A stretch of 14,606 nt of DNA from JAVZCJ01 sp964532175 (GTDB taxonomy: Archaea; Thermoproteota; Nitrososphaeria_A; Caldarchaeales; JAVZCJ01). Below, in pieces: positions 1-6,357 of this stretch; within the stretch, counting starts at the first letter, position 1, and every line of letters begins with the position of its first letter. The notes beneath the pieces were generated by a model. That model did no database searches and was not told where the DNA came from. It was given only the letters and a program-made list of their open reading frames with translations. The position numbers were made by a program, and so were the translations under genes. The stretch is from NCBI GenBank assembly GCA_964532175.1, contig CAZHGP010000031.1, forward strand, positions 1-14,606, given 5' to 3'.

Positions 1-319
1 ACATAATACATGTTCTTTTCATTTTTGCAATTTCAAGAAGTTTCTCTATTCCATTTTTAAAAGATTTAGTTTTCATATATTTTTTATATCCTCCATAACG
101 ATATCCACCAAGTTCTTCGCCAAGCCATATATATTCTATACCATTTTTTGGAAGCCACTCTTCCATTTTTTCTTTTTTAAAATGTTCAATTTTTGAAGTT
201 GGAAATCTTCTAATATCGATGAGAATTTTAATTTTGTATTCTTTCAATAATTCTAAAAATTCCTCTAATGAACGATTACTATGTCCAATTGTCCATAATT
301 CACATTTTATATTTTTCAT
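1..319 (-). CDS. DUF488 family protein, 3'-truncated by the window edge
   Basis: The reading frame starts at an ATG at 319 and is open to base 1, giving 106 codons of the N-terminal part. Seen: an early TIGHSNRS motif (residues 10-17), a hydrophobic strand ending in DIRRFPTS (35-42), and the YIWLGEELGGYRYGG stretch (63-77). This order (IGHS, D-x-R-x-x-P, then Y..L.ELGG) is that of the DUF488 family, small cytosolic proteins of unknown biochemical function. The last visible residues (RTCIM) match the place where the family has a conserved Cys strand; the rest lies outside the window. The start is 16 bases after the stop of the ferritin-like gene on the same strand, so the two are probably co-transcribed. 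No Shine-Dalgarno lies at a normal distance. Family call is confident; function is unknown. Confidence 0.85.
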   Translation of the reverse strand, partial: MKNIKCELWTIGHSNRSLEEFLELLKEYKIKILIDIRRFPTSKIEHFKKEKMEEWLPKNGIEYIWLGEELGGYRYGGYKKYMKTKSFKNGIEKLLEIAKMKRTCIM

Positions 320-335
320 TTTCTTAATTTTTAAC

Positions 336-815
336 TTATCCTCCTGGTGCTCCATGAAATGGTACTTCTTTCCAAATAATTTCCCACCATTCTTCTTCTG
401 TTATTGTTTCTCCTTTAACAAGGATCTCTAAAACTTTTTTTAAGAGTGCATGATGCCTTTCTTCATCTAATAATATTGCATTTAAAAGGAATTTGACTTT
501 TTCATTTTCAATTTCAGGTATTATTTTCTTAATTTTTTTAATAAGTTCTGCTTCTATTTCTATATGTTTTTTTACAATTTCTTTTTGTTCATCAAGTTTT
601 TCTTGTGTAAGAGCTTTAGAAATTCCTGTTAATAAATTAATAGCTGAAGCATACATTTCTGCATGTTTTATAGAGTCTAAAGAAATTCCTTTTAAAGTTC
701 CTTTAACAACCGGATTTTCTATATTATCTAAAGATTTATTTAATGAATTCACTATTTCATTTTCAATTTTAATTTGTTCTTTAAGAAAATTCAATAATTT
801 TTCCTTTGAATTCAT
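336..815 (-). CDS. Ferritin-like (rubrerythrin-type) four-helix protein
   Basis: A 159-residue, strongly helical, charged protein without signal peptide or membrane helix. Four helices can be drawn at about residues 2-30, 34-65, 70-98 and 102-134. Candidate metal ligands are E18 or E20 in helix 1, H51 in helix 2, E86/E88/E90 in helix 3 and E118/E119 with H121/H122 in helix 4 (sequence DEERHH). This pattern is that of the ferritin-like superfamily, whose members bind a di-iron centre for peroxide or oxygen handling or for iron storage. The helix 2 motif reads DSIKH, not E-x-x-H, so one bridging Glu may be missing and di-iron binding is uncertain. The tail (after 135) is Trp-rich and ends in GAPGG. 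It has no rubredoxin domain, so it is not a classical rubrerythrin. It heads a likely two-gene unit with the DUF488 gene. A TATA-like box at 847-857 would give a leader of about 12 bases. Confidence 0.72.
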   Translation of the reverse strand: MNSKEKLLNFLKEQIKIENEIVNSLNKSLDNIENPVVKGTLKGISLDSIKHAEMYASAINLLTGISKALTQEKLDEQKEIVKKHIEIEAELIKKIKKIIPEIENEKVKFLLNAILLDEERHHALLKKVLEILVKGETITEEEWWEIIWKEVPFHGAPGG

Positions 816-966
816 ATACTAATCACGATAAATTATCTAGTTAAGTTATTTATAATGTTTTTTATTTTTTATAAAATTCGATTTTTTACTTAAATAATAC
901 TAAATTTGAAGAAAATAATTTTATTTATGCTTTAATAAATTAAAATTTTTCTCTTAATATAAAGAT

Positions 967-1365
967 TTATTTTAAAGGAACATACATAGATGAACGAGTA
1001 GCTCCAACTCCGGCTCTACCATGTATAACTCTTTTATTTGTTATTGCAAATTCTCCAAGTCTATGTCCTATCATTTCTGGTTTTATATTTACTGGTACAA
1101 ATTCTTTTCCATTATGTACATGTATTGTTAATCCTACCATTTCTGGTAATATTATCATATCTCTACAATGTGTTTTAATTGGTTTATCGATTTTTTGTTG
1201 TTTATATTCTCTTATTCTTCTTAATAATATTGTTTGCGCTAATGTTAACCCTCTTTTTCCTAAAGATCTTCTTTGCCTACTCGGCAGTAATTTTATTATT
1301 TCATCCATTGACATTTTTTGCATTTCTTCTATTGTATATCCTCTATACCTAAATTCTCTTGACAT
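967..1365 (-). CDS. rps19: 30S ribosomal protein uS19 (archaeal/eukaryotic S15 type)
   Basis: This 132-residue protein is full length for archaeal uS19, which sits in the head of the small subunit next to the 3' domain of 16S rRNA. Visible family motifs are an N-terminal FRYRGYT and helix, PSRQRRSLGKRGL (residues 28-40), CRDMIILPEMVG (67-78), the core GKEFVPV (86-92) and GHRLGEF (100-106), with the usual basic C-terminal tail. A TATA-like box at 1386-1393 lies about 25 bases before the ATG at 1365 and there is no Shine-Dalgarno, so the mRNA is probably leaderless. In most archaea this gene lies between uL2 and uL22 in the S10 cluster. Here the neighbours are a ferritin-like gene and a CBS gene, so it is a stand-alone unit. 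Confidence 0.97.
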   Translation of the reverse strand: MSREFRYRGYTIEEMQKMSMDEIIKLLPSRQRRSLGKRGLTLAQTILLRRIREYKQQKIDKPIKTHCRDMIILPEMVGLTIHVHNGKEFVPVNIKPEMIGHRLGEFAITNKRVIHGRAGVGATRSSMYVPLK

Positions 1366-1385
1366 TTTTAATTCTAACTTTTCTT

Positions 1386-1393
1386 TATTTAAA
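1386..1393 (-). promoter_or_regulatory. TATA box of rps19
   Basis: On the minus strand this reads TTTAAATA. Its centre lies about 25 bases upstream of the rps19 ATG, the spacing expected if transcription starts at the start codon itself. No ribosome-binding site is visible, which fits a leaderless mRNA. Confidence 0.55.
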
Positions 1394-1440
1394 TGGTTAT
1401 ATTTTAACCTTTCCTTTTATTTTAAAAATAAAATATGAAA

Positions 1441-2079
1441 TTAAACATTAAATTTCCTTCTAAACCAATCTAAAAATCTACCATAAAGCCCACTAAATAA
1501 TAATGTTGCTATTGTTCCTACAATAGATCCTATAATATATTGTTGCCATGTAAGTTTAACTATGTATATTTGTATAATTGTTGAAATAATTGTCCAAAAA
1601 ATGAAATATGCTAAAGTATCTACAAACCATTTTTTTATAATAAGTTGAGGAGATAAATATCCTCTTGAAAATTTTAATCTTATATCTGTCATAGTTAATA
1701 TTCCTTTAAGATCATTATTTTTAAATATTGCAAGTCTGGATATATTATTTTTCTCCATTATTTTTATAGCATTTACTATATTTTCATTTATTTTTACTCC
1801 TATTAATGGAAAAGACATTACATTATATATGAATGTTTTATTTAAATCAAGATTTTTCATTAATACTTTTTCCATTAAATCTCTTCTAGTAAATATCCCA
1901 ATAGGTTTATCATTATGAGTAACTATTAAGCTTCCTATATCATTATCTGTCATAATTTTTAATGCTTCCATAATTGAAGCATTTTTATCGATTGTTATAA
2001 CAGGGCTAGACATAACATCGGAAACTTTTGGTGAAAGCGTATTTAATAAAAAATTCTTTATTTTATCAATAGAATTCAT
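1441..2079 (-). CDS. CBS-pair membrane protein with an AlaE-like two-helix C-terminus
   Basis: 212 residues. Residues 19-72 and 84-137 are two CBS domains: each begins with a V-M-S-x-P-x-I/V type strand (VMSSPVITI, VMSFPLIGV) and ends in a TRRDL or TMTDI turn. Such pairs form an adenosine-nucleotide-sensing Bateman module. They are followed by two predicted membrane helices (about 155-175 and 181-199) and a short cytosolic tail, YGRFLDWFRRKF (199-210). The VDTLAY start of helix 1 and the YG-x-FLD-x-x-RR-x-F end recall, from memory, the repeated half of the alanine exporter AlaE. Only one half is present, so a dimer would be needed to rebuild a four-helix unit. A good Shine-Dalgarno (GAGGGG, 2089-2094) lies 9 bases before the ATG, with a TATA-like box at 2118-2128. 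The substrate and the regulated process are unknown. Confidence 0.8.
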   Translation of the reverse strand: MNSIDKIKNFLLNTLSPKVSDVMSSPVITIDKNASIMEALKIMTDNDIGSLIVTHNDKPIGIFTRRDLMEKVLMKNLDLNKTFIYNVMSFPLIGVKINENIVNAIKIMEKNNISRLAIFKNNDLKGILTMTDIRLKFSRGYLSPQLIIKKWFVDTLAYFIFWTIISTIIQIYIVKLTWQQYIIGSIVGTIATLLFSGLYGRFLDWFRRKFNV

Positions 2080-2088
2080 TTAATTTTT

Positions 2089-2128
2089 CCCCTCTTTAAA
2101 ATAAATTGATAATAAAATTTATTTAAAA
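2089..2128 (-). promoter_or_regulatory. TATA box and Shine-Dalgarno of the CBS gene
   Basis: On the minus strand a TATA-like TTTTAAATAAA (2118-2128) is followed, after a predicted start near 2097, by GAGGGG (2089-2094) placed 9 bases before the ATG. This is a short-leader, SD-bearing mRNA, unlike the leaderless neighbour rps19. Confidence 0.5.
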
Positions 2129-2217
2129 GAGCAATATTTAACTTCTTTATTCAAAAATTTATCTAAACTTAACTTTCTAATAATAAATTAAGATTACTTA
2201 TCAAAATTAAAAATATT

Positions 2218-2883
2218 CTAAATAGATGGAAAATATGATTTTAATCTTGAAATATAAGTATCCATATAGTTTTCAGGGTCTATTTCGATTGTTTTTACAT
2301 TATCTACATCTATTATATAAATTGTATGTAATCTAGCTTTTCTAATATCTTCAGCTTCTATTGGAGGATTTCTATAATAAATATCACAAATTTTTTTCAA
2401 TTCTAATGCTTCTTTCAAACTTCTTTCTCTTATTGGTTTAAAGAATAATTCTGGAATCATTAAAATATAATATGGAGGAGTACCTAAAGCAAATTTATTT
2501 GAAAATACATTATATCTAGCTATTTTACTTATAATTCTTGCTATACTATAAATACTAGGTTTTAAAGCTCCCTCAGGAGGAATAAAACCAGTTTCTATTT
2601 CTACTATTAAATCTCCCTCACCTCTTAAACCATAAATATCACATACTAATAATTCATTTAATTTATGTTCAACATCTATTATTTCATAACCTTTCTCGAT
2701 TAAATATTTTGCACAAACAAGTTCCATAACTGAATGACTTATTTTAACCATATTTTTTTTATGTAATTCAATTAATTTTTCTTTTAAATTATTTATTATA
2801 TTTTTAGTTTTCGAATTTGCTTTTAAAAAAATTTTATAAGTTATTTCTTCTATATCTGATTCGAATTTATCTTTTTGCAACAT
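2218..2883 (-). CDS. Conserved-looking protein, possible PD-(D/E)xK-like fold
   Basis: 221 residues, soluble, mixed alpha/beta. I do not recognise a named family. A helical N-terminus (1-45) is followed by HSVMELVCAKYLIEKGYEI (50-68), a strand with VEHKL, then CDIYG (81-85) and a long strand LIVEIETG (92-99). The order His/Glu helix (H50, E54), GY strand, D82, then E95-I-E97 resembles the core of restriction-endonuclease-like (PD-(D/E)xK) proteins, except that the usual Lys after the second acid is Glu97. After this comes a helix-rich part and a strand pair near 186-200. It begins at an ATG at 2883, with GGAG 12 bases upstream (2896-2899). It is transcribed in the same direction as the CBS gene, 138 bases upstream of that gene's start, and no operon is evident. 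The fold call is inference from motif spacing; the function is unknown. Confidence 0.55.
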   Translation of the reverse strand: MLQKDKFESDIEEITYKIFLKANSKTKNIINNLKEKLIELHKKNMVKISHSVMELVCAKYLIEKGYEIIDVEHKLNELLVCDIYGLRGEGDLIVEIETGFIPPEGALKPSIYSIARIISKIARYNVFSNKFALGTPPYYILMIPELFFKPIRERSLKEALELKKICDIYYRNPPIEAEDIRKARLHTIYIIDVDNVKTIEIDPENYMDTYISRLKSYFPSI

Positions 2884-3003
2884 ATTTTTATTACTCCTTA
2901 TGTAGAAAGCCTTAAAATATAGAATTATTTTTATTCAATATTTTACTTATAACTTTTCTAAAATAAAATATACTTTTAAGTCTAAAATATTAGAGAAATA
3001 GTA

Positions 3004-3011
3004 TTATAAAT
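3004..3011 (+). promoter_or_regulatory. TATA box of the 3031-3140 RNA
   Basis: TTATAAAT is centred 23-24 bases before base 3031, exactly the first base of the RNA's terminal stem. This is the distance from an archaeal TATA box to its transcription start, so the predicted start coincides with the structural 5' end. It supports plus-strand transcription. Confidence 0.6.
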
Positions 3012-3030
3012 CTTTTACAATAAATTTAAT

Positions 3031-3140
3031 ATGCCTAGCCTAGGAGTATGCTTGAGATATCGATTAGTACGTGGTTACTCAACCGAAAGGTTGAGTAATT
3101 AACGGCTAGTCGATACTCAGGCTTCGACTAGGCTAGGCAT
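3031..3140 (+). ncRNA. Unassigned structured RNA, 110-base rod-like hairpin
   Basis: A GC-richer island (50 of 110 bases G or C by my count) in very AT-rich intergenic DNA. It folds almost end to end. P1 is 3031-3043 with 3128-3140 (13 perfect pairs). P2 is 3050-3056 with 3116-3122. After a bulged A3057 comes P3, 3058-3067 with 3106-3115. A short CGT/ACG helix (3070-3072 with 3102-3104) follows. P4 is 3073-3084 with 3089-3100, capped by a GAAA tetraloop (3085-3088). Four G-U wobbles (3052-3120, 3064-3109, 3073-3100, 3074-3099) are pairs only in plus-strand RNA; on the minus strand they would be A-C mismatches. The GNRA loop likewise exists only on the plus strand. Six T's follow directly. I see no ORF, no tRNA T-arm, no 5S or SRP signature, no C/D boxes and no H/ACA tail. 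Its class is unknown. Confidence 0.78.
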
Positions 3141-3146
3141 TTTTTT
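3141..3146 (+). terminator. T-run terminator of the structured RNA
   Basis: TTTTTT begins at the base after the terminal stem closes. Archaeal RNA polymerase terminates at short T runs, so this sets the RNA's 3' end near 3140-3146. The minus strand has no matching T run past its own end of the stem. Confidence 0.65.
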
Positions 3147-3169
3147 CATAAGATTTTTATTTATATAGA

Positions 3170-4198
3170 TTAGTTTATCCATTTTTCCAATTTTTCTTGA
3201 TTTTTTCTTTCATAAAATTTCTTTAATCTTTCTATAGCTGTCTTAACTCTTTCCTTATTAAAACCTTTTTCATTACATAAAAAATCGTATATTTTATTTT
3301 CTTGAAAAATTCCATATTCTATTTTATATTGCTTATTAATTTCTGGATTTAAGAAAATTTTTCTAATTTCATTAAAATTTTCATCAATTTTATTTCTTAT
3401 ATTACTTGGAAGATTTTCTATAGAACCATATTGTTTTATTAATTTTAAAGCTTTTTTTGGTCCAATTCCATATATTCCTTCATTAAAATCTGTTCCAATT
3501 AAAATAGCTATATCTATTAATTGTTCTCTTGTTATTCCAAGTTTTTCTTTAATTTTTTCTAATTCTATTATTTCTGGATATATCTTTCTAAAAATTCTTT
3601 TACTAGGTAAAAATTCTTTACCAGTTAAAGTTAAAAATCTTACAAGTTTTGGAGTACCAAAAAGTAAACTATCATAATCTTTACTTTCTACAGCATCAAC
3701 TTCTCCAATACTAGCTAAATATGCTGCTTGTGCTTCAGCTTCTCCTGGAGCTTGTATATAAGGTATTCCCATAAAATTAAGCAATTTTTTAGAATCTTCA
3801 ATCATTTCTTTAGAAAGTTTACTTGAAGCAATTGCTTTAGAAAAAGCTTTTGCATAATCTTTCTTTTCTAAAGCTTCAATCCATTCTTTAGTAGCTTTTT
3901 CTCTTAATTCTCTTCTTTTAATTATTTCTTTACTTTTTAAAATCGGGGGTTTTCCATCAAAAATAAAAATCATTTCTATTCCATAATCGCATAAAAGTTT
4001 TGTAGTTCTAAATAGTAATCCAGCTAAATGAGATGTAATTTTTCCTTCTTTATCTTTTAAAGGTGTTCCATTTGGAAGCCTAATTAATGATAAAAATTGA
4101 TATAAGTATCCATTTGCATCTATTGCTAATTTCCATCCAGTTAAATTTTTTATTCTAACTATTTTTTTAATAATTATAGGTGTTAAATATACTCCCAA
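3170..4198 (-). CDS. fen: Flap endonuclease FEN-1
   Basis: 342 residues, the usual archaeal length. FEN-1 removes 5' flaps during Okazaki fragment maturation and base excision repair, working with PCNA. All acidic metal ligands of the two-metal site are visible: D27 (AIDANG), D81 (FDGKPP), E153 and E155 (PGEAEAQAAY), D174 and D176 (SKDYDSLLFG) and D237 (GTDFNEGI), followed by the helix-hairpin-helix GIGPKKALKL. The N-terminal TSHLAGLLFRT and TPLKDKEG stretches are also typical. The extreme C-terminus QEKLEKWI (334-341) is a PCNA-interacting motif of the Q-x-x-L-x-x-W-x kind, with Ile in place of the last aromatic. The start is TTG at 4198, chosen because FEN-1 must begin with Met-Gly to thread the active site and no ATG fits. 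The gene is divergent from the 4283 gene and convergent with the structured RNA. Confidence 0.97.
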   Translation of the reverse strand: MGVYLTPIIIKKIVRIKNLTGWKLAIDANGYLYQFLSLIRLPNGTPLKDKEGKITSHLAGLLFRTTKLLCDYGIEMIFIFDGKPPILKSKEIIKRRELREKATKEWIEALEKKDYAKAFSKAIASSKLSKEMIEDSKKLLNFMGIPYIQAPGEAEAQAAYLASIGEVDAVESKDYDSLLFGTPKLVRFLTLTGKEFLPSKRIFRKIYPEIIELEKIKEKLGITREQLIDIAILIGTDFNEGIYGIGPKKALKLIKQYGSIENLPSNIRNKIDENFNEIRKIFLNPEINKQYKIEYGIFQENKIYDFLCNEKGFNKERVKTAIERLKKFYERKNQEKLEKWIN

Positions 4199-4252
4199 TT
4201 TCTTTATTATAAATATTTTTTACTTAAATAAAAATTATTGGTGCTTATAAAT

Positions 4253-4260
4253 TATAAATT
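4253..4260 (+). promoter_or_regulatory. TATA box of the small membrane protein gene
   Basis: TATAAATT-like sequence centred about 26 bases before the ATG at 4283, implying a leaderless mRNA starting there. It also argues against the in-frame TTG at 4238, which would lie upstream of the promoter. Confidence 0.45.
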
Positions 4261-4282
4261 AAAAATATTTTTGGGTTTTATA

Positions 4283-4600
4283 ATGAAAAAAATCTTAAAT
4301 TTGATATTTATTTTCTTCTTCCTAATACCTTATAATCTTCATTTTTTCTTTAATTATAATGAAGATAATTTTTATGATCCATTTAGAAAATTCATAGATA
4401 ATATTATTTCTAGTCTTGAATCATTTTTACAAAGTATAAAAATTTCTATTGTTAAATTATTTAGAATAATTTATAATTTAATGGCTTTAATAGGTATAGT
4501 TTTCTATTTTACTGGCTTTAATAAATATAGTGGAAGAAATTTAATTATTAGCGCAATAATATTAGCATTTATATGCGAATTCATGGTAAGTTATGTGTAA
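4283..4600 (+). CDS. Small secreted or membrane protein, function unknown
   Basis: 105 residues from the ATG at 4283. This start is chosen over an upstream in-frame TTG (4238) because a TATA box sits 26 bases before it and because it puts the Lys-Lys and hydrophobic run at the N-terminus. Residues 1-25 look like a signal peptide or anchor (MKKI, then a Phe/Ile-rich core). Residues 30-58 are an amphipathic stretch. Two further hydrophobic segments follow at 63-79 and 86-104, separated by the short polar loop FNKYSGRN. This plan (leader, then two helices joined by a tight Gly-rich turn) is shared by TrbC/VirB2-type pilins, but I see no specific motif and do not assign that function. The gene is 60 bases upstream of the SpoIIM-like gene on the same strand, which has its own TATA box. 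Confidence 0.6.
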   Translation: MKKILNLIFIFFFLIPYNLHFFFNYNEDNFYDPFRKFIDNIISSLESFLQSIKISIVKLFRIIYNLMALIGIVFYFTGFNKYSGRNLIISAIILAFICEFMVSYV

Positions 4601-4628
4601 TTTTTAAAAATTACCTAATTTACTAAAC

Positions 4629-4636
4629 TATATATA
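4629..4636 (+). promoter_or_regulatory. TATA box of the SpoIIM-like gene
   Basis: TATATATA, centred 28 bases before the ATG at 4661. It allows transcription from, or a few bases before, the start codon; no Shine-Dalgarno is visible. Confidence 0.5.
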
Positions 4637-4660
4637 ATAGTTCAATTATCATTTCTTTTA

Positions 4661-5296
4661 ATGAATAATTTATTTAAAGAAGCAATTAAGATTCTATTAA
4701 AAATAAAGAAAATAGTATTTTTTATAGCTATACTTTATGTTTTATCTTTCTTTATTGGTTTTTCATTAATAGCTATAGAAAATCCATTTGCTATTCAATT
4801 TAAAAATTTTATTATTGAGTTTATATCTACTTATCAACCATTTTCTTATGTTCTTGAAGCTTTAGGAAGAGGAAATATTCTTCAAGCAATAATTTTTACT
4901 TTTCTTTATAATCTTTTTTCAGGAGCTTTTTTATCAACTACGCTTCCTGGATTAATACCTTTTATTGGAGCAATTTTCATTAGTTTAATAACTTTTTTAA
5001 GAGGATTAATGATAGGAATAACATATTATGAAATATTTAAAAATTTTAATATTCTTACAATTGTAGCTTTAGGAACATTATTTCTTGAATTAAGTGCGTA
5101 TGTTTTTTCTGCATCAGCTGGAATAAATATAAGTTTATCAATTATTTTTCCTGAAAGATATTCTACTAATAGATTTGAAGCTTTTAAAAAATCTATAAGA
5201 GATACTTTAAAAATATACTTAATAGTTATTATTCTTTTAATGCTTGGATCAATATGGGAAATTATTGGAATATTTTTAGTAGCTTTTCTTAAATAA
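4661..5296 (+). CDS. SpoIIM/DUF95 family integral membrane protein
   Basis: 211 residues with about five membrane segments (roughly 17-38, 73-95, 98-125, 131-162, 183-208). Segment 2 carries the family's conserved Asn in FLYNLFSGAF (N84, G88). A Gly-rich turn, PGLIPFIGA, and an RG-x-x-x-G motif (114-119) follow. Segment 4 has an acidic residue in FLELSAYVFSASAG (E143), typical of stage II sporulation protein M (DUF95). In Bacillus, SpoIIM is part of the septal peptidoglycan-remodelling DMP complex; archaeal relatives have no sporulation or murein role and their function is unknown. The last 8 bases overlap the 3' end of mvk, which is convergent. The small membrane protein upstream may be functionally linked, but only adjacency supports that. 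Confidence 0.8.
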   Translation: MNNLFKEAIKILLKIKKIVFFIAILYVLSFFIGFSLIAIENPFAIQFKNFIIEFISTYQPFSYVLEALGRGNILQAIIFTFLYNLFSGAFLSTTLPGLIPFIGAIFISLITFLRGLMIGITYYEIFKNFNILTIVALGTLFLELSAYVFSASAGINISLSIIFPERYSTNRFEAFKKSIRDTLKIYLIVIILLMLGSIWEIIGIFLVAFLK

Positions 5297-6305
5297 TTTT
5301 TTTATTTTCTTCTTTTTTAACTCCTTCATATGAAAGCTTTGTTTCTATTACTTGTCCACCAACTATTTTTATTGCTGTTGATACTTCTGTAATTTTTCCT
5401 GGTGCTAAAGCTATTATACATCCTCCTCCACCAGCTCCTGTAAGTTTAGAACCTAAAGCACCTGCGCTTCTAGCAGCATAAACCATTTCATTTAATTTTT
5501 TTGTAGAAACTCCTAAAGCATCAAGCAATCCATGATTTATATTCATTAAGCAACCTATTTCATTTAAATCATTTTTATAAAGTGCTTCTTCTGCTTTTTT
5601 TACTATATCTCCTATAGTTTTAATTATAGGATCGATAATATGAGGCATTTTATTTTTCATTTCTCTTACATATGCTACTAATTGAGCAGTTAACCAATCT
5701 CTTGCAACATATCCTATTACAAATGGTAAATCGATTTTTACATTAAGTTTTGAAATAATTTCTTCACTTCTAGGATTTATTAAAAGTAATCCCCCATGAG
5801 TAGCTATACTTGTATCCATTGGACTAGCTGATCCTTGTACTTCTTTTTCTGTTGTATATCCAATATTAGCTACTTCTTTATTATCAAGATCATATCCTAA
5901 TGCTAAACTATAAGCTTTAATTGTTGCAATAGCAACTGCTGCGCTTGTTCCTAATCCTGCACCAACAGGCATTGTAGATTTAACGATTATATGTGCACCT
6001 TTTTGATTACCTATATAATTAGAAGTCAATTCTACAGCTTTTTTTATATAACTTACAGCTTTTATAACTCTTCCATAATCTGTTTCAAGAGTTAATTCTC
6101 CATCTTCTTCAAAAGTTAAAGCTATACCTGGAATTTGTAAATCGAGAGCACTAATTTTTATTAAATTATCATTGCGCAATTTAATTGAAACATAAACTCT
6201 TTTATCTATTGATGCAACTATTGCAGGCTCTCCATAAACTACAGCATGTTCTCCAAAAAGAGTTATTTTACCAGGAGCTGAAACTATTATTTCTTTATTT
6301 TCCAT
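5289..6305 (-). CDS. mvk: Mevalonate kinase (GHMP kinase family)
   Basis: 338 residues. It phosphorylates mevalonate with ATP to give 5-phosphomevalonate in the cytosolic isoprenoid (archaeal lipid) pathway. The three GHMP signatures are present: SAPGKITLFGEHAVVYG (9-25, with K13 and E19), the ATP-binding PVGAGLGTSAAVAIA (113-127), and SKLTGAGGGGC (286-296). The catalytic aspartate is D164 in SPMDTSIATHGG. The EHAVVYG motif and a Lys/Asp pair favour mevalonate kinase over homoserine, galactose or mevalonate-3-phosphate relatives. It lies 52 bases after hmgA on the same strand, yet a TATA box at 6321-6333 places a transcription start at its ATG, so it may also be transcribed alone as a leaderless mRNA. 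Its 3' end overlaps the convergent SpoIIM-like gene by 8 bases. Confidence 0.95.
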   Translation of the reverse strand: MENKEIIVSAPGKITLFGEHAVVYGEPAIVASIDKRVYVSIKLRNDNLIKISALDLQIPGIALTFEEDGELTLETDYGRVIKAVSYIKKAVELTSNYIGNQKGAHIIVKSTMPVGAGLGTSAAVAIATIKAYSLALGYDLDNKEVANIGYTTEKEVQGSASPMDTSIATHGGLLLINPRSEEIISKLNVKIDLPFVIGYVARDWLTAQLVAYVREMKNKMPHIIDPIIKTIGDIVKKAEEALYKNDLNEIGCLMNINHGLLDALGVSTKKLNEMVYAARSAGALGSKLTGAGGGGCIIALAPGKITEVSTAIKIVGGQVIETKLSYEGVKKEENKKII

Positions 6306-6320
6306 AAATTTTCAAAAATT

Positions 6321-6333
6321 ATATATTTATAAA
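6321..6333 (-). promoter_or_regulatory. TATA box of mvk
   Basis: On the minus strand TTTATAAATATAT, centred about 24 bases before the mvk ATG, between hmgA and mvk. It suggests that mvk has its own leaderless transcript even though it sits behind hmgA. Confidence 0.5.
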
Positions 6334-6357
6334 AAAATATAAATCTTAAGAAATTTT

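Noticed and set aside
219..431. Plus-strand open frame of 70 codons
   Set aside because: It lies opposite the DUF488 and ferritin-like genes and has a low-complexity Phe/Ser composition; it is a shadow of the real minus-strand genes.
493..822. Plus-strand open frame of 109 codons
   Set aside because: It is antisense to the ferritin-like gene. The hydrophobic look arises from reading Glu/Lys-rich helices backwards.
3031..3140. tRNA, 5S rRNA, SRP RNA or MITE as the identity of the structured element
   Set aside because: There is no GGTTCGA T-arm or cloverleaf, no three-way 5S fold and no SRP GGAA/S-domain. No target-site duplication flanks the terminal stem, and the plus-strand-specific G-U pairs, promoter and T run favour RNA over a DNA palindrome.
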